Assembly: GCF_006439355.1 (NCBI RefSeq)
Contig: NZ_VFTG01000030.1
Location: forward strand, 1 to 64,000
Direction of reading: 5' to 3'
Source of the DNA: Mesorhizobium sp. B4-1-3
Lineage (GTDB): Bacteria > Pseudomonadota > Alphaproteobacteria > Rhizobiales > Rhizobiaceae
Length of the DNA stretch: 64,000 bases
The translations under genes and the position numbers were made by a program. Positions 1-8,599 of this stretch are shown here, one piece after another. Position 1 is the first letter of the stretch. Each line of letters starts with the position of its first letter. The notes beneath the pieces were generated by a model. It was not told where the DNA came from and searched no databases. It was given only the letters and a program-made list of their open reading frames with translations.

Positions 1-1280
1 AGCACATTGCCCGAGATCTCGGCATGGCTGCCCGCCGCGACGCTGTTGGTGTCGGCGTTCGCCGTCGGCACGTCGTCACGGAAGGTGGCGCTGCCGCCGA
101 GGTCGGCCGAAGCACTGGCGGTGTGGCCGCCGGGATCCGTCACGGTTGCGGTCAGCTTCACCAGATTTGAGGCTAGGCTGATGCCGTCGTCCGGCGTGTT
201 GGACAGATTGTCCTGGTGCACGGCGCGGTCCTGCGTCAGTGTCACCACTCCGGTCGTCGTGTTGACGCTCATCGTGAACACCACCGCACCACCGGCATCG
301 CCAACATGTCCCTCGACCGTATTGCCGTTGAGCACTAACACCACCGCCTGGCCGGTGGCCGAGTCGACCAGATTCGACGTTTCGCCCTGCGAGGTCACGC
401 TCAGGGCATAGCTGACCGTGGGCGTGCCGGTGCCCGGCACCACCGTGAATATATTGGCAAAGCTCAGCGCATCGGTGGTCGAGCCGGGGCCGGTATGAGA
501 GCCGTCCGGCAAATAGCTTTCGTCCACCACCAGCGTCGGCGGAGCGCCTGTCAGCGAGATCGTCGAATCCTTCTCAACCAATCCCGGGAACAGCTCGCGA
601 TGCTCCGGCTGGCCGAACGCGAGGTCCGTCGGCGGCAGCAGGGAGGTGAGGCCGAAGCCGTCGCCGATGCCGCTGGCGGGATGTTCGAAATTTCCACCCG
701 CGCTGCCCGGCGAGCCGTTGCCACCGGCCGAGATCGAGCCGTCGGCGCCGAAGGCGACATCGACATGGCTGGCCTCGAGCGCGGCTATCAGCGCCACGCG
801 CGGCACCTCGACATCGCCGAGGATGAAGGTCGGCACGTTCAGCGCGCCGTCCTTGATGACGATCTCGGAGCCGTCGGGCTGCACCAGCACAAGGTTGTGG
901 CCGTCGACCTTGATATTGTCGATCGAGACATTGGCCGGAAGCTTCACGACATTGCCGGCTTCGGCGTGATATTCATGCGCGACGTTCGAAGCCGCGGCAT
1001 TCGCCGCCGGCGCGTTTGCGGCCGGTGCGTTTCCTTGGGCGGCATGGGACGCCGGAGCGTTGGCGGCGGGGGCATTGGCCGCCGGCTGGTTTGCGGCCGG
1101 CGCATTGGCCGCGCCCTGCCCCGGCGCGCCACTGCCGACATCGACCGGCACCGGCTCGCTCGCCGCCTGGCCGGTGGTCGCCTGCGCGACCTGGACACCC
1201 GTCGAAATCTGGTTTTCAGCGGCGCTGGTGTGCTCGTCCCAGGAATTTGAAACGGCGTCGAATTCGATATTGGTCGTCAT
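1..1280 (-). CDS. Large type I-secreted repeat adhesin, N-terminal part (3' end outside window)
   Basis: The frame stays open from an ATG at 1280 to the window edge (426 codons visible), with a good ribosome site (GGAGGGG) about 8 bases upstream. There is no Sec signal peptide, as expected for a type I secretion substrate whose signal lies at the C-terminus. Residues 55-99 are an Ala/Asn/Pro linker with five PAAN units. Residues 108-180 form a beta-rich segment with a VQPDGS motif that I associate with the N-termini of alphaproteobacterial giant RTX/VCBS proteins. From about residue 235 there are extracellular repeats of DUF5801/T1SS-143 type (NTTTGVVTLTQD, then TDPGGHTASA). The neighbouring exporter genes (2631-8187) and the divergent LapG-like protease fit a role as a cell-surface or biofilm adhesin. 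The family call is by recognition; the repeat number and the C-terminal RTX signal cannot be seen here. Confidence 0.85.
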   Translation of the reverse strand, partial: MTTNIEFDAVSNSWDEHTSAAENQISTGVQVAQATTGQAASEPVPVDVGSGAPGQGAANAPAANQPAANAPAANAPASHAAQGNAPAANAPAANAAASNVAHEYHAEAGNVVKLPANVSIDNIKVDGHNLVLVQPDGSEIVIKDGALNVPTFILGDVEVPRVALIAALEASHVDVAFGADGSISAGGNGSPGSAGGNFEHPASGIGDGFGLTSLLPPTDLAFGQPEHRELFPGLVEKDSTISLTGAPPTLVVDESYLPDGSHTGPGSTTDALSFANIFTVVPGTGTPTVSYALSVTSQGETSNLVDSATGQAVVLVLNGNTVEGHVGDAGGAVVFTMSVNTTTGVVTLTQDRAVHQDNLSNTPDDGISLASNLVKLTATVTDPGGHTASASADLGGSATFRDDVPTANADTNSVAAGSHAEISGNV

Positions 1281-1603
1281 AGCTAAAGCCCCTCCGGCAT
1301 TTCCCGGAAAGAGACATGTCAGGCCCGGTCTTTGCAACAGACCTTCAACCCATTTCATATATTCGAATATGTAGAGAATCGCATTTTTTACACTTGGTAA
1401 ATTGCGATGATATACCCAGATATGCGTTCTCTTAAAGAATGTGGGGCCGGCTTAGGCGCGTTGCCTCGGTTTGGTAAATGAAAGTATAAATTTGAATAAA
1501 ACTTGATGTAAAACAGAATAGCGTGATTCGCAGAAATTTACCTACCTTCCTTTCCGATAATTTGAGACAAGATAGGTAGCGTCCACAGTCAAAGGTGGGC
1601 GTT
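1281..1603. promoter_or_regulatory. Divergent promoter region between adhesin and cysteine protease, with dyads
   Basis: This 323-base stretch has no gene and is clearly more AT-rich than its surroundings. It must hold both divergent promoters. Two dyads stand out: a perfect 12-base palindrome ATATTCGAATAT (1359-1370), and a longer interrupted palindrome with arms ATCGCA (1378-1383) and TGCGAT (1403-1408) whose inner flanks (TTTAC / GTAAA) also pair. They are candidate operators, possibly for the ribbon-helix-helix regulator encoded at 2631-3272. That link is inference. Confidence 0.5.
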
Positions 1604-2560
1604 ATGAAAATACAAAGAGCAGCCCCGGGGACGACGGGGATCAAGCTACTCTTGCTGGCAATCGGCCTTGCCGTTCAGGCAAATCCGTCATTAGCCAGCA
1701 TGAATTCGGGCGCGGATCCGGCCCTGCAAAAGGTGCTTGCGCCGACGAGCCTCGGCGGCGTTCCGCTGAACCGGCCGCAGCCATGGCAACCTGCCGCCGT
1801 CCACCGGATCGCCGACGTTTCGGCGGGCTATGCGCCGATGGTACCTTATCAGGTTGAAGCGCACTCGACCGCCACGGCCGATCCCGGCATCGACCCGATC
1901 CAGACCGCCGCGATCATCCCTGGCGTCTTCGGTTCGGTCGCTTTGTCGATGCGCAACTTTCCCGTCGCGGCGCGCTGGGCTCCCGTCTACAAGGCTATCG
2001 TCGATTGCACCGCCGGCAGCCCCTGCGACCGCGAGAGCCCGGTTTTCGCCGAGATCGTCAACATTGCCGCCGGCAAGGGTTTTCGCGAGAAGCTGTCCTT
2101 CGTCAACTCAAGCATCAACCGCCTGATCGCCTATCGCAAGGACAGCGTCGTCTACGGCAAGCTCGACTATTGGGCGAAGCCCTCGGAGATCCTCGAGCAC
2201 CGCGCCGGCGATTGCGAGGATTTCGCCATATTGAAGATGGCGGCGCTGCTCAGGGCCGGCATCCCGGCGCAGAGCATGTCGCTGGTGGTGCTCCAGGACC
2301 GCCGCCGCAAGTTCTTCCATGCCGTGCTGTCGGTGAGCACCGGAAGCGGCGCCTTCATCCTCGACAGCCTCGGCAACGCCGTCCTGCGCGACAGCGATCT
2401 GCCTGACTATGTTCCGCTCTATTCCTTCAGCACCGATCGCGCCTGGATCCATGGGTCGAAGTCCGGCGCGCAGATGGCCGACATCGCCGGCGGCTTCGCG
2501 ACGGTGGCGCCGGGCGAAGGCGCGCCGGAACCGTCAGTGGCTTCGGATCCGAGGCAGTAG
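1604..2560 (+). CDS. Periplasmic transglutaminase-like cysteine protease (BTLCP/LapG family)
   Basis: Bacterial transglutaminase-like cysteine proteinase of 318 residues. The ATG at 1604 is preferred over a GTG at 1595 because the AAAGGTGGG ribosome site suits it. A signal peptide (KLLLLAIGLAVQA core) ends near SLA-S. The papain-like triad is complete: Cys204 in RAGDCEDFA, His239 in FFHAV and Asp254 in LDSLGN. In Pseudomonas and Bordetella, LapG-type members cut the N-terminus of large type I-secreted adhesins and free them from the cell surface. Here the gene is divergent from such an adhesin and convergent with its exporter operon, which fits that role. No LapD-like c-di-GMP receptor is visible in the window, so the mode of control is unknown. 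Many rhizobia carry several BTLCP genes of unknown function. Confidence 0.88.
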   Translation: MKIQRAAPGTTGIKLLLLAIGLAVQANPSLASMNSGADPALQKVLAPTSLGGVPLNRPQPWQPAAVHRIADVSAGYAPMVPYQVEAHSTATADPGIDPIQTAAIIPGVFGSVALSMRNFPVAARWAPVYKAIVDCTAGSPCDRESPVFAEIVNIAAGKGFREKLSFVNSSINRLIAYRKDSVVYGKLDYWAKPSEILEHRAGDCEDFAILKMAALLRAGIPAQSMSLVVLQDRRRKFFHAVLSVSTGSGAFILDSLGNAVLRDSDLPDYVPLYSFSTDRAWIHGSKSGAQMADIAGGFATVAPGEGAPEPSVASDPRQ

Positions 2561-2591
2561 ACGGAGGCGGCGATCCTTCCGCGACACGCGG

Positions 2592-2627
2592 AAGCGCAGG
2601 AAGCCGCTGCGCGTTCTTCCTGCGCTT
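2592..2627. terminator. Inverted repeat between convergent genes, probable terminator
   Basis: Perfect 11-base arms AAGCGCAGGAA (2592-2602) and TTCCTGCGCTT (2617-2627) around a 14-base loop, in the 70-base gap between the convergent protease and regulator genes. There is no clear T-tract on either side, so the terminator call rests on position and stem strength. Confidence 0.6.
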
Positions 2628-2630
2628 ACT

Positions 2631-3272
2631 CTACCCGTTGAAGACGAAGGCCATCAAAAGTTCCGGCTCGGTGACTGGCGCGCGCACGGCGCTGAGCTGG
2701 CCGCGATAGCGGCGCTCGCCGGCGCCGATGACGAAACCGCTGGTGATGGGTGTTTCGCTGTTGGCGTAGAGCCGGGCGAAGATATCGGGAACGTTGAGGT
2801 CGAGCGCCAGCTTCAGATCCTGCCGCCCATCCTCGCCGGGCACGCTCGGCAACTGGCGCCTGACCAGCTGCTGGAATGGCGTGTTGAAGGCCAGGATCTT
2901 CTTGGAGGAGGACAGCGCGAAAGCGGGCGACGGGCAGGCGACCAGGATCGCGTTGATCGTGCGGATCGAAGCGAGCTTGCGCAGCTCCATGCTCTCCTCG
3001 GCAAGGCCGCGCATGCAGGCGACCCGGATCGCCGAGGTGAGGTTGCCCTGGTCGGGATGTTGTTCGGCGATCTCCTCGACCAGCATGCCGATCGTGCATT
3101 TGCGGCTTTCCGCCATCTGCTTCAGCGACACCCAGAAGGCATGCTCGAGCCGGATGCCGCGACGCACGCCGCCGCGCGCCACGACGCGGAATTCCGGGCC
3201 GAAATCCTCGGCCGCGAGCGCCGGCAGCAGCCGCTCGCGCGAAGTCTCCGGGTGGACGGCGCTATCGCTCAC
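2631..3272 (-). CDS. Ribbon-helix-helix (RHH_4) protein with PAS-like C-terminal part
   Basis: A 213-residue protein starting at a GTG that overlaps the end of the upstream membrane-fusion gene by 11 bases, so translational coupling is likely. Residues about 38-70 (RLEHAFWVSLKQMAESRKCT) match the RHH_4 DNA-binding fold. From about residue 115 the pattern PAFALSSSKKILAFNTPFQQL looks like the start of a PAS-type sensor fold, though this is a weaker call. No membrane segment is evident. It is the last gene of the secretion operon and is a plausible regulator of the operon or the adhesin. Targets and ligand are unknown. Confidence 0.7.
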   Translation of the reverse strand: MSDSAVHPETSRERLLPALAAEDFGPEFRVVARGGVRRGIRLEHAFWVSLKQMAESRKCTIGMLVEEIAEQHPDQGNLTSAIRVACMRGLAEESMELRKLASIRTINAILVACPSPAFALSSSKKILAFNTPFQQLVRRQLPSVPGEDGRQDLKLALDLNVPDIFARLYANSETPITSGFVIGAGERRYRGQLSAVRAPVTEPELLMAFVFNG

Positions 3273-4551
3273 TCATCGCCTCCTGGCGCGCCTTGTTGAT
3301 GGGCTTCAAAAGATAGTTGAGGATCGTCTTGCGCCCGGTCTTGATGTCGACCGAGCAGATCATGCCGGGGATGATCGAATAGGTTTTGCCGTTCCTTGTA
3401 AGCGTCGATTTTTCAGTGGCGACCCGCACCTGGTAATAAGGCTCGCCCGTCTTCTGGTCGACGAGGCTGTCGGCGGTGATGTTCGAGACCTTGCCCTCGA
3501 TGCCGCCGAAGATCGAGAAATCATAGGCCGTGACCTTGATCAGCGCCTCCTGGTCCGGCTGGATGAAGGCGACGTCGCGCGGCGAAACACGAGCCTCGAC
3601 CAGCAGTGTCTCGGAGGTCGGCACGATGCCGGCCACCACCGCGCCCGGCTGCACGAAGGCGCCGAGCGTGTTGACGTCGAGCGTGTTGACGATGCCGTCG
3701 ACCGGCGAGCGGATGTCGGTGCGCGCCACCTTGTCGGTGGCGCCGCGGATGGTTTCGTCGACCACGGACAGATCGGCCAGCGCCTGCGTCAGGTCGCTCA
3801 ATGCCTCCTGCTGCAATTGCAGCCCCAATTCGTTCACCTGAAGCTGCGCTTCTGTGATTGCCCCCTGGGTCTTCTTGATGGTCTCGCCGGCAAGGGTAAG
3901 CTGTCCGCGAAGGTCGGTCTGTTCCCGCTCGACGCGGATCTGTTCGGTCCTGGCCATCAGGCCTTTCTTGACCATGGGTTCGACCAGCGCCGCTTCCTGG
4001 TCGGTGACGGCAAGGCTCTTGGACAGGCGGTCGGCATTGGCGGTGGCCTCGTCGAGTTCCTTCTCGCGCTGGTCGAGGCGTGATTTGAGCACCGACAGCT
4101 TGACCTCGAAATTGTCGCGGCGCGCGACGAGCAGCTTTTGCTCGTTGTCGCAGATTTCCGGTGCGACCGTCTGGATTTCCGTGGGGCAGGGGAACGAGCC
4201 TTCGACATTGCCGCTCTGCTCGAACTGCAGCCGGGCGATGCGTGCCTGCAGCGCTCTCGCCTTGGCCTTCTCTTCGCCCAGGCTCGACGTGTTGCCCGAA
4301 TTGTCGAGACGGATGATGAGGTCGTTCTTCTTGACGATCTGGCCGATCTGGACGGCGATCTCCTGCACGACGCCGGCTTCGCTGGCCTGGATGATCTGCG
4401 TCTTCGAAGCGGGTATCACTTTGCCTTCGCCGCGCGCGATCTCGTCGACCTCGGCAAAGGACGCCCAGGCCGTGAAGCACACGAACAGCGCTCCGATGAT
4501 GTAGACGGAGGCCGAGGCGAATAGAGGTGGCCGGTCTTCCCTTGCAAGCAT
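3262..4551 (-). CDS. Type I secretion membrane-fusion protein (HlyD/LapC family)
   Basis: Periplasmic adaptor that links the inner-membrane exporter to the TolC channel. Its 429 residues show the family layout: a short cytoplasmic N-terminus, one membrane helix (about residues 12-32, SVYIIGALFVCFTAWASF), the conserved EVDEIARGEGKVIP motif, a long coiled-coil hairpin (about 100-280) and a beta-barrel C-terminal region. It lies 15 bases after the exporter gene, and its stop overlaps the next gene's GTG. The cargo is inferred to be the adhesin at 1-1280, the only visible type I substrate. Confidence 0.92.
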   Translation of the reverse strand: MLAREDRPPLFASASVYIIGALFVCFTAWASFAEVDEIARGEGKVIPASKTQIIQASEAGVVQEIAVQIGQIVKKNDLIIRLDNSGNTSSLGEEKAKARALQARIARLQFEQSGNVEGSFPCPTEIQTVAPEICDNEQKLLVARRDNFEVKLSVLKSRLDQREKELDEATANADRLSKSLAVTDQEAALVEPMVKKGLMARTEQIRVEREQTDLRGQLTLAGETIKKTQGAITEAQLQVNELGLQLQQEALSDLTQALADLSVVDETIRGATDKVARTDIRSPVDGIVNTLDVNTLGAFVQPGAVVAGIVPTSETLLVEARVSPRDVAFIQPDQEALIKVTAYDFSIFGGIEGKVSNITADSLVDQKTGEPYYQVRVATEKSTLTRNGKTYSIIPGMICSVDIKTGRKTILNYLLKPINKARQEAMSER

Positions 4552-4566
4552 GTCTATATGTTCCGG

Positions 4567-6699
4567 TCAGGCACTGCCCTTCTGCAGGGCCTGGATCACT
4601 TGTTCCTTCGGCCCGTCGGCGACGACACGGCCCTGCTCGATGACGATGAGGCGGTCGGCCAGCTCCAGCATGCTGTAGCGATGGGTCGACACGATCAGCG
4701 TCGTGTTGCGGTCGAACGCCACCTTGAGCTGCTTGATCAACTGCCGTTCGGAAGCGAGGTCCATCGAACCCGACGGCTCGTCCAGAAAGACGATCTTCGG
4801 CTTGGTCAGAAGCAGCCGCGCGATCGCCACCGCCTGCCTTTGCCCGCCCGACAGATTGGTGCCCCGTTCGCCGACATTCATGTCGTAGCCGCGCGGATGC
4901 CGCGAGACGAAGTCGTCGACGCCAGCGGCCTTCGCCGCTTCGATGATCTCCTCGTCGGTCGCTTCCGGCGCCGCCATCAGGAGGTTCTCCTTGATGGTTC
5001 CCGAAAACAGGTCGCCGGCCTGCGCGACGATGCCGACCGCGGCGCGGACCTCCGAGGGGTGGTACTGGCGGATGTCGATGCCGTCGACGAGCAGCTCTCC
5101 CGAGGTCGGCAGGAAGAGCCGGCCGATCAGCCGGCCCATCGTGGTCTTGCCGGAGCCGATGCGGCCGATGATGCCGACGCGCTCGCCGGGCCGGACCGCG
5201 ATGTTGAGCCCGCTCAGGACCTCGTTCTCCGTGCCCGGATAGGCGAAGCCGACATTCTTGAAGACGAACGCGCCGCTGCGGATCGGCCGGTTGACGAAAC
5301 CCACCGTATCGGGCCGATCCTCCGGCTGCGCCATGATCGTGTTGATGATCCTGAGCGACAGCATCGCCTGCCGGAAGCGGGCAAGCGTGATGGCGATCTG
5401 GCCGAGCGGCGCCACGGCGCGACCGGCGAGCATCACTGTGCCGATGATGGCGCCTGTCGAAACCTGGCCTTCCGAGAACGCGTAAGCGCCGGCTACCACC
5501 AGGGCGACCGTCACGAATTGCTGGATGGCGCCGGTGATGTTGCCCGCCGCCGCCGAGAGTTCCTTGATCTTCTCCGACGTGTTGGCTGCGTTCTTCGAAT
5601 GCTCGCCCCATTTGCGCAGCAGATAGGCTTCGGCGCGCAGCGACTTGATCGTCTCAAGCGTGGAAATGGATTCGACCAAAAGGGCCTGGCGCTGCGACGC
5701 TTCGTTCATCGAGGCGGCGACCCGCTTTCCGATCCGCCGCTGCGTGATCAGTCCGACAACGACAGAGATGATGAAAGCCAGCGCCGGTATGATCACCAGC
5801 CAGCCGCCGATGGCGTAGATCACAGCCAGGAAGACGAAGACGAAGATCGTGTCGATGAAGACGCTGATCGTGCTCGAGGTGAAGAACTCGCGCACGAACT
5901 CGTATTGCGTGACGCGGTTTGCATATTCGCCCGTCGACCCGGGCCGCGCCGAAAGCGAGGAATTCAGCACTTTCTCGAACAGCAGATAGGAAATCCGCAG
6001 GTCCGCCTTGCGGCCGGCATAGTCGATCAGCGACGCCCTGGCCGTCTTGAGCAGCAGGTCGAACAGGATCGCCGCGCCGATGCCGAGCGCCAGCACCCAA
6101 AGCGTCGAGATCGCCTTGTTCGGCAGGATGCGGTCGTAGACGTTCATGGTGAAGATCGGCGAGGCGATCGCCAGCAGATTGATGAAGACCGCCGACAGCA
6201 CCACCTTGGAATAGGTGCGCCAGAACGCCCCCATCGTGCCGGTCAGCCAGTGGCGCCTTTCGATCCGCGCGGCCGTGCCGACCGTCATCTCCTCGGCCTG
6301 GTTGGCGTAGGTGATCGAAAAGGACGTGCCGCCGCTTATATAGCTTTCGGCGAGCTCGGCCCTGCCGATCGTGGTGCGGCCGTTTTCCTGCGGCGCGGTT
6401 AGATATTGCCCGCCCTCGATTTCCGCCAGGAGAGCGATCGGCAACTGGCTGGCGCGGAAGACGATCGCCGGAAGGTCGAAGCGGCCGCGCAGGAAATCGC
6501 GATGGTTGAAATCCTGGACCTCCAGGCCGATGCGCTCGGCCAGATGGCGGATTTCATCCGGCTCGATGCGCGTCTCCGAAATCGGCACGCCTGCAAACAG
6601 CACTGTTTCCGCGCTCGGCCGGCCGAGATAGGCCGCAACGGCGCAGAAGCAGGCCTTGAAGGCCTCCTTGGGCGACAGGATGTTCGGTTGCTGGTTCAC
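4567..6699 (-). CDS. Type I secretion ABC exporter with C39-like N-domain (LapB type)
   Basis: Inner-membrane permease-ATPase of 710 residues. Residues 1-130 are a C39 peptidase-like domain that appears catalytically dead (no Cys in the usual active-site context), as in exporters of RTX and Lap adhesins whose cargo has no leader peptide. A six-helix transmembrane domain follows (about 160-440). The nucleotide-binding domain has Walker A GRIGSGKTT with Lys518, the signature LSGGQ and Walker B IVFLDEP. The gene sits between tolC-like (39-base gap) and hlyD-like (15-base gap) genes, forming one operon read leftwards from about 8.2 kb. Exporter for the adjacent adhesin is the likely role. Confidence 0.93.
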   Translation of the reverse strand: MNQQPNILSPKEAFKACFCAVAAYLGRPSAETVLFAGVPISETRIEPDEIRHLAERIGLEVQDFNHRDFLRGRFDLPAIVFRASQLPIALLAEIEGGQYLTAPQENGRTTIGRAELAESYISGGTSFSITYANQAEEMTVGTAARIERRHWLTGTMGAFWRTYSKVVLSAVFINLLAIASPIFTMNVYDRILPNKAISTLWVLALGIGAAILFDLLLKTARASLIDYAGRKADLRISYLLFEKVLNSSLSARPGSTGEYANRVTQYEFVREFFTSSTISVFIDTIFVFVFLAVIYAIGGWLVIIPALAFIISVVVGLITQRRIGKRVAASMNEASQRQALLVESISTLETIKSLRAEAYLLRKWGEHSKNAANTSEKIKELSAAAGNITGAIQQFVTVALVVAGAYAFSEGQVSTGAIIGTVMLAGRAVAPLGQIAITLARFRQAMLSLRIINTIMAQPEDRPDTVGFVNRPIRSGAFVFKNVGFAYPGTENEVLSGLNIAVRPGERVGIIGRIGSGKTTMGRLIGRLFLPTSGELLVDGIDIRQYHPSEVRAAVGIVAQAGDLFSGTIKENLLMAAPEATDEEIIEAAKAAGVDDFVSRHPRGYDMNVGERGTNLSGGQRQAVAIARLLLTKPKIVFLDEPSGSMDLASERQLIKQLKVAFDRNTTLIVSTHRYSMLELADRLIVIEQGRVVADGPKEQVIQALQKGSA

Positions 6700-6738
6700 G
6701 ATCTGCCCCGAAGGACCGAAGATCGATGCTTACATCGA

Positions 6739-8187
6739 CTACTTTTTCCTGACCGGCGCGAGGATGTCGAACGGCAGATCGTTCTTCTGTTCCGACGGCG
6801 TGCGCGCGTAGGTCTCGGTATCGGCCGTTGCGGGCACGCCGAACTCGGTCTGCGCATACGCCGTGGCCTGCTTCGGCGGCTGGATGTTGAGCGTCTTCAG
6901 CAATTCCCCGGTTGCGGCGAGCAGCCGGTACTCGGCAAACAGCGATGCGTAGGACGACGTGTCGGCCAGCGTCGCGGTGTTGAAGCGCGTGTTCTGGGCA
7001 TCGAGCACATCGAGCAGCGAGCGCTGCCCGACCTTGAACTGCTCGCGATAGGAAGCAACGAGCTTTTCATTGGTGGCTGCCTGCTGCCGCAGTGTCTTTG
7101 CGAGATCGGCCTGGCGGAAGCGGCGGTCCCACGAGGTGCGGACGGCTTCCTCGATCTCGCGAAGCACCTGGTGCATCGCAAGACGCTGCTCGCTGGTGCG
7201 GCGGATCTGTTCCTGTTCGTTGGCCTTGTCGATGCCGCCGCGATAAAGGTTCCAGCGCAGCACCACCCGGGCCTGCAGGTCGCTCGCATCACCATTGTCG
7301 CCATCGATGTCATAGCCGCCTCGGGCAACGCCCTCGGCGGTGATCGTCGGGCCGTATTTCGCCCGCGCAGCATCGACCAGCGAAGCCGCCGCGTCGATAT
7401 CGCTGTTGGCCATATGGACGCGCGGATTGTTCTGCCTGGCGAGCCCGATCGCATCGTCCAGCGACCGCGGCAGGGCGGCCGCGACGTCGGCCGGGCGCGA
7501 TGGGTTGGTCAGCGGCTTGCCGACATTCTTGAAGAAGCGGATCTTGGCCGCCTCGAGTTCTTCGGTCGCCTCCTGCATCCGCGCTTTGGCGGCAAAGAGA
7601 CGTTCCTCGGCCTGTTGCCGGTCGGCCTCGTTGAGCGCGCCGCCCGCGATGCCTTGCTTGATGTCGCCGAGGATGGACTGATGGAAGCCAAGGTTCTTCT
7701 TGGCCTCGGCAACGATCGAGGCTTGCAGCATATATTCAAGATAGTCCTGGACCACCGCGAGCCCGATGAATTCGGACCGTTCCAGAACCCGGAAGGAAGC
7801 CCCGTCGACCCGCGAGGCCTGGCGGTTCAGTTCCGCGCGTCGCGCGCCGCTGTCATAAAGCGTCTGCGACACGGTGAGGTCAGCTTCGTTTGGATAGAGG
7901 GCTTTGTGATCCTCGTCGAGCGCGCGCCTTGTATCGTTGTCCAGGCGGCGAACGCCGGTCGACGCTTCCAGATCGACGCTGGGAAGATAAAGGCCTTTCG
8001 CCTGGCGCAGTTCGAACTCGATCGCTTCGCGGTTCTCGATCGCCTGTCCAATCTCCGGATTGGATTCCACTGCGACGGCAACGGCTTCTTTGAGTGTGAG
8101 TGCACTGGCGTTTCCACACGCCAGCATCGACACCGTGACCGCAAGCGCAAGGCTCCAGCCGACGGTTACTTTACCCGTCCTAGTCAT
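6739..8187 (-). CDS. TolC-family outer membrane channel of the type I secretion system
   Basis: A 482-residue outer-membrane efflux protein. It has an N-terminal signal peptide (ALAVTVSMLACGNASA, cut near ASA-L), then the typical start LTLKEAVAVAVESNPEIGQA and two OEP repeats rich in heptads. It would form the trimeric barrel and tunnel completing the exporter with the next two genes. It is the first gene of the leftward operon, so the operon promoter should lie in 8188-8599. Confidence 0.92.
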   Translation of the reverse strand: MTRTGKVTVGWSLALAVTVSMLACGNASALTLKEAVAVAVESNPEIGQAIENREAIEFELRQAKGLYLPSVDLEASTGVRRLDNDTRRALDEDHKALYPNEADLTVSQTLYDSGARRAELNRQASRVDGASFRVLERSEFIGLAVVQDYLEYMLQASIVAEAKKNLGFHQSILGDIKQGIAGGALNEADRQQAEERLFAAKARMQEATEELEAAKIRFFKNVGKPLTNPSRPADVAAALPRSLDDAIGLARQNNPRVHMANSDIDAAASLVDAARAKYGPTITAEGVARGGYDIDGDNGDASDLQARVVLRWNLYRGGIDKANEQEQIRRTSEQRLAMHQVLREIEEAVRTSWDRRFRQADLAKTLRQQAATNEKLVASYREQFKVGQRSLLDVLDAQNTRFNTATLADTSSYASLFAEYRLLAATGELLKTLNIQPPKQATAYAQTEFGVPATADTETYARTPSEQKNDLPFDILAPVRKK

Positions 8188-8599
8188 TTCTACCCCGTGA
8201 CTATCCCCGCGCCATTGTTTTTTTATTGGCGCTATTTGCCCAAGCCTGCCACCGGAGCTTTCAGCCAGTATCTATCAGATTTTTCGCGGTTGTGAGCATA
8301 TAATGGATTAGACACCCCTTAAAAGCGTGATTCCGGGCATTAGGACCAAAGCCTGTAGCAAAAATGGCACAGAAACCGGGGAGCCCGTCGGAGCTTTTCC
8401 CGTTCAAAGCGCACTGCAATGGTTAATGGTCTGAAAGAAACGGCGAATCGCGCGCTGGTGGTGCAAAAGCTCCCGCGAAATCTGCTGCAGCCTTGCAAAG
8501 CAAGCGCAAGAAATCGCCATTTCAGCCTGGTTTGATTGGCAAACGCGGATCGTTCCCTTTATTTCGGGCCGGAAGCAAAAAAGCCGTGAGTTTCCTTGC
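8188..8599. other. Intergenic region upstream of the secretion operon; no gene seen
   Basis: These 412 bases separate the leftward tolC operon from the rightward SAF-domain gene. I find no convincing coding frame and no RNA gene. An AT-rich patch around 8270-8330 (TTGTGAGCATATAATGG, CCCCTTAAAAG) is the most likely place for the tolC promoter, but I cannot define -35 and -10 elements with confidence. Confidence 0.4.

Noticed and set aside
360..1280. A canonical LapG cleavage motif (TAAG/PAAG/AAAG) near the adhesin N-terminus
   Set aside because: None is present before the repeats. Only a VAAG occurs near residue 414, within the repeat region, so the classical site cannot be claimed.
4558..8295. 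Two long open frames on the plus strand (4558-6402 and 6406-8295) opposite the secretion genes
   Set aside because: They are antisense shadows of GC-rich genes. The translations are Arg/Asp-rich and without family likeness, while the minus-strand frames show full domain motifs.
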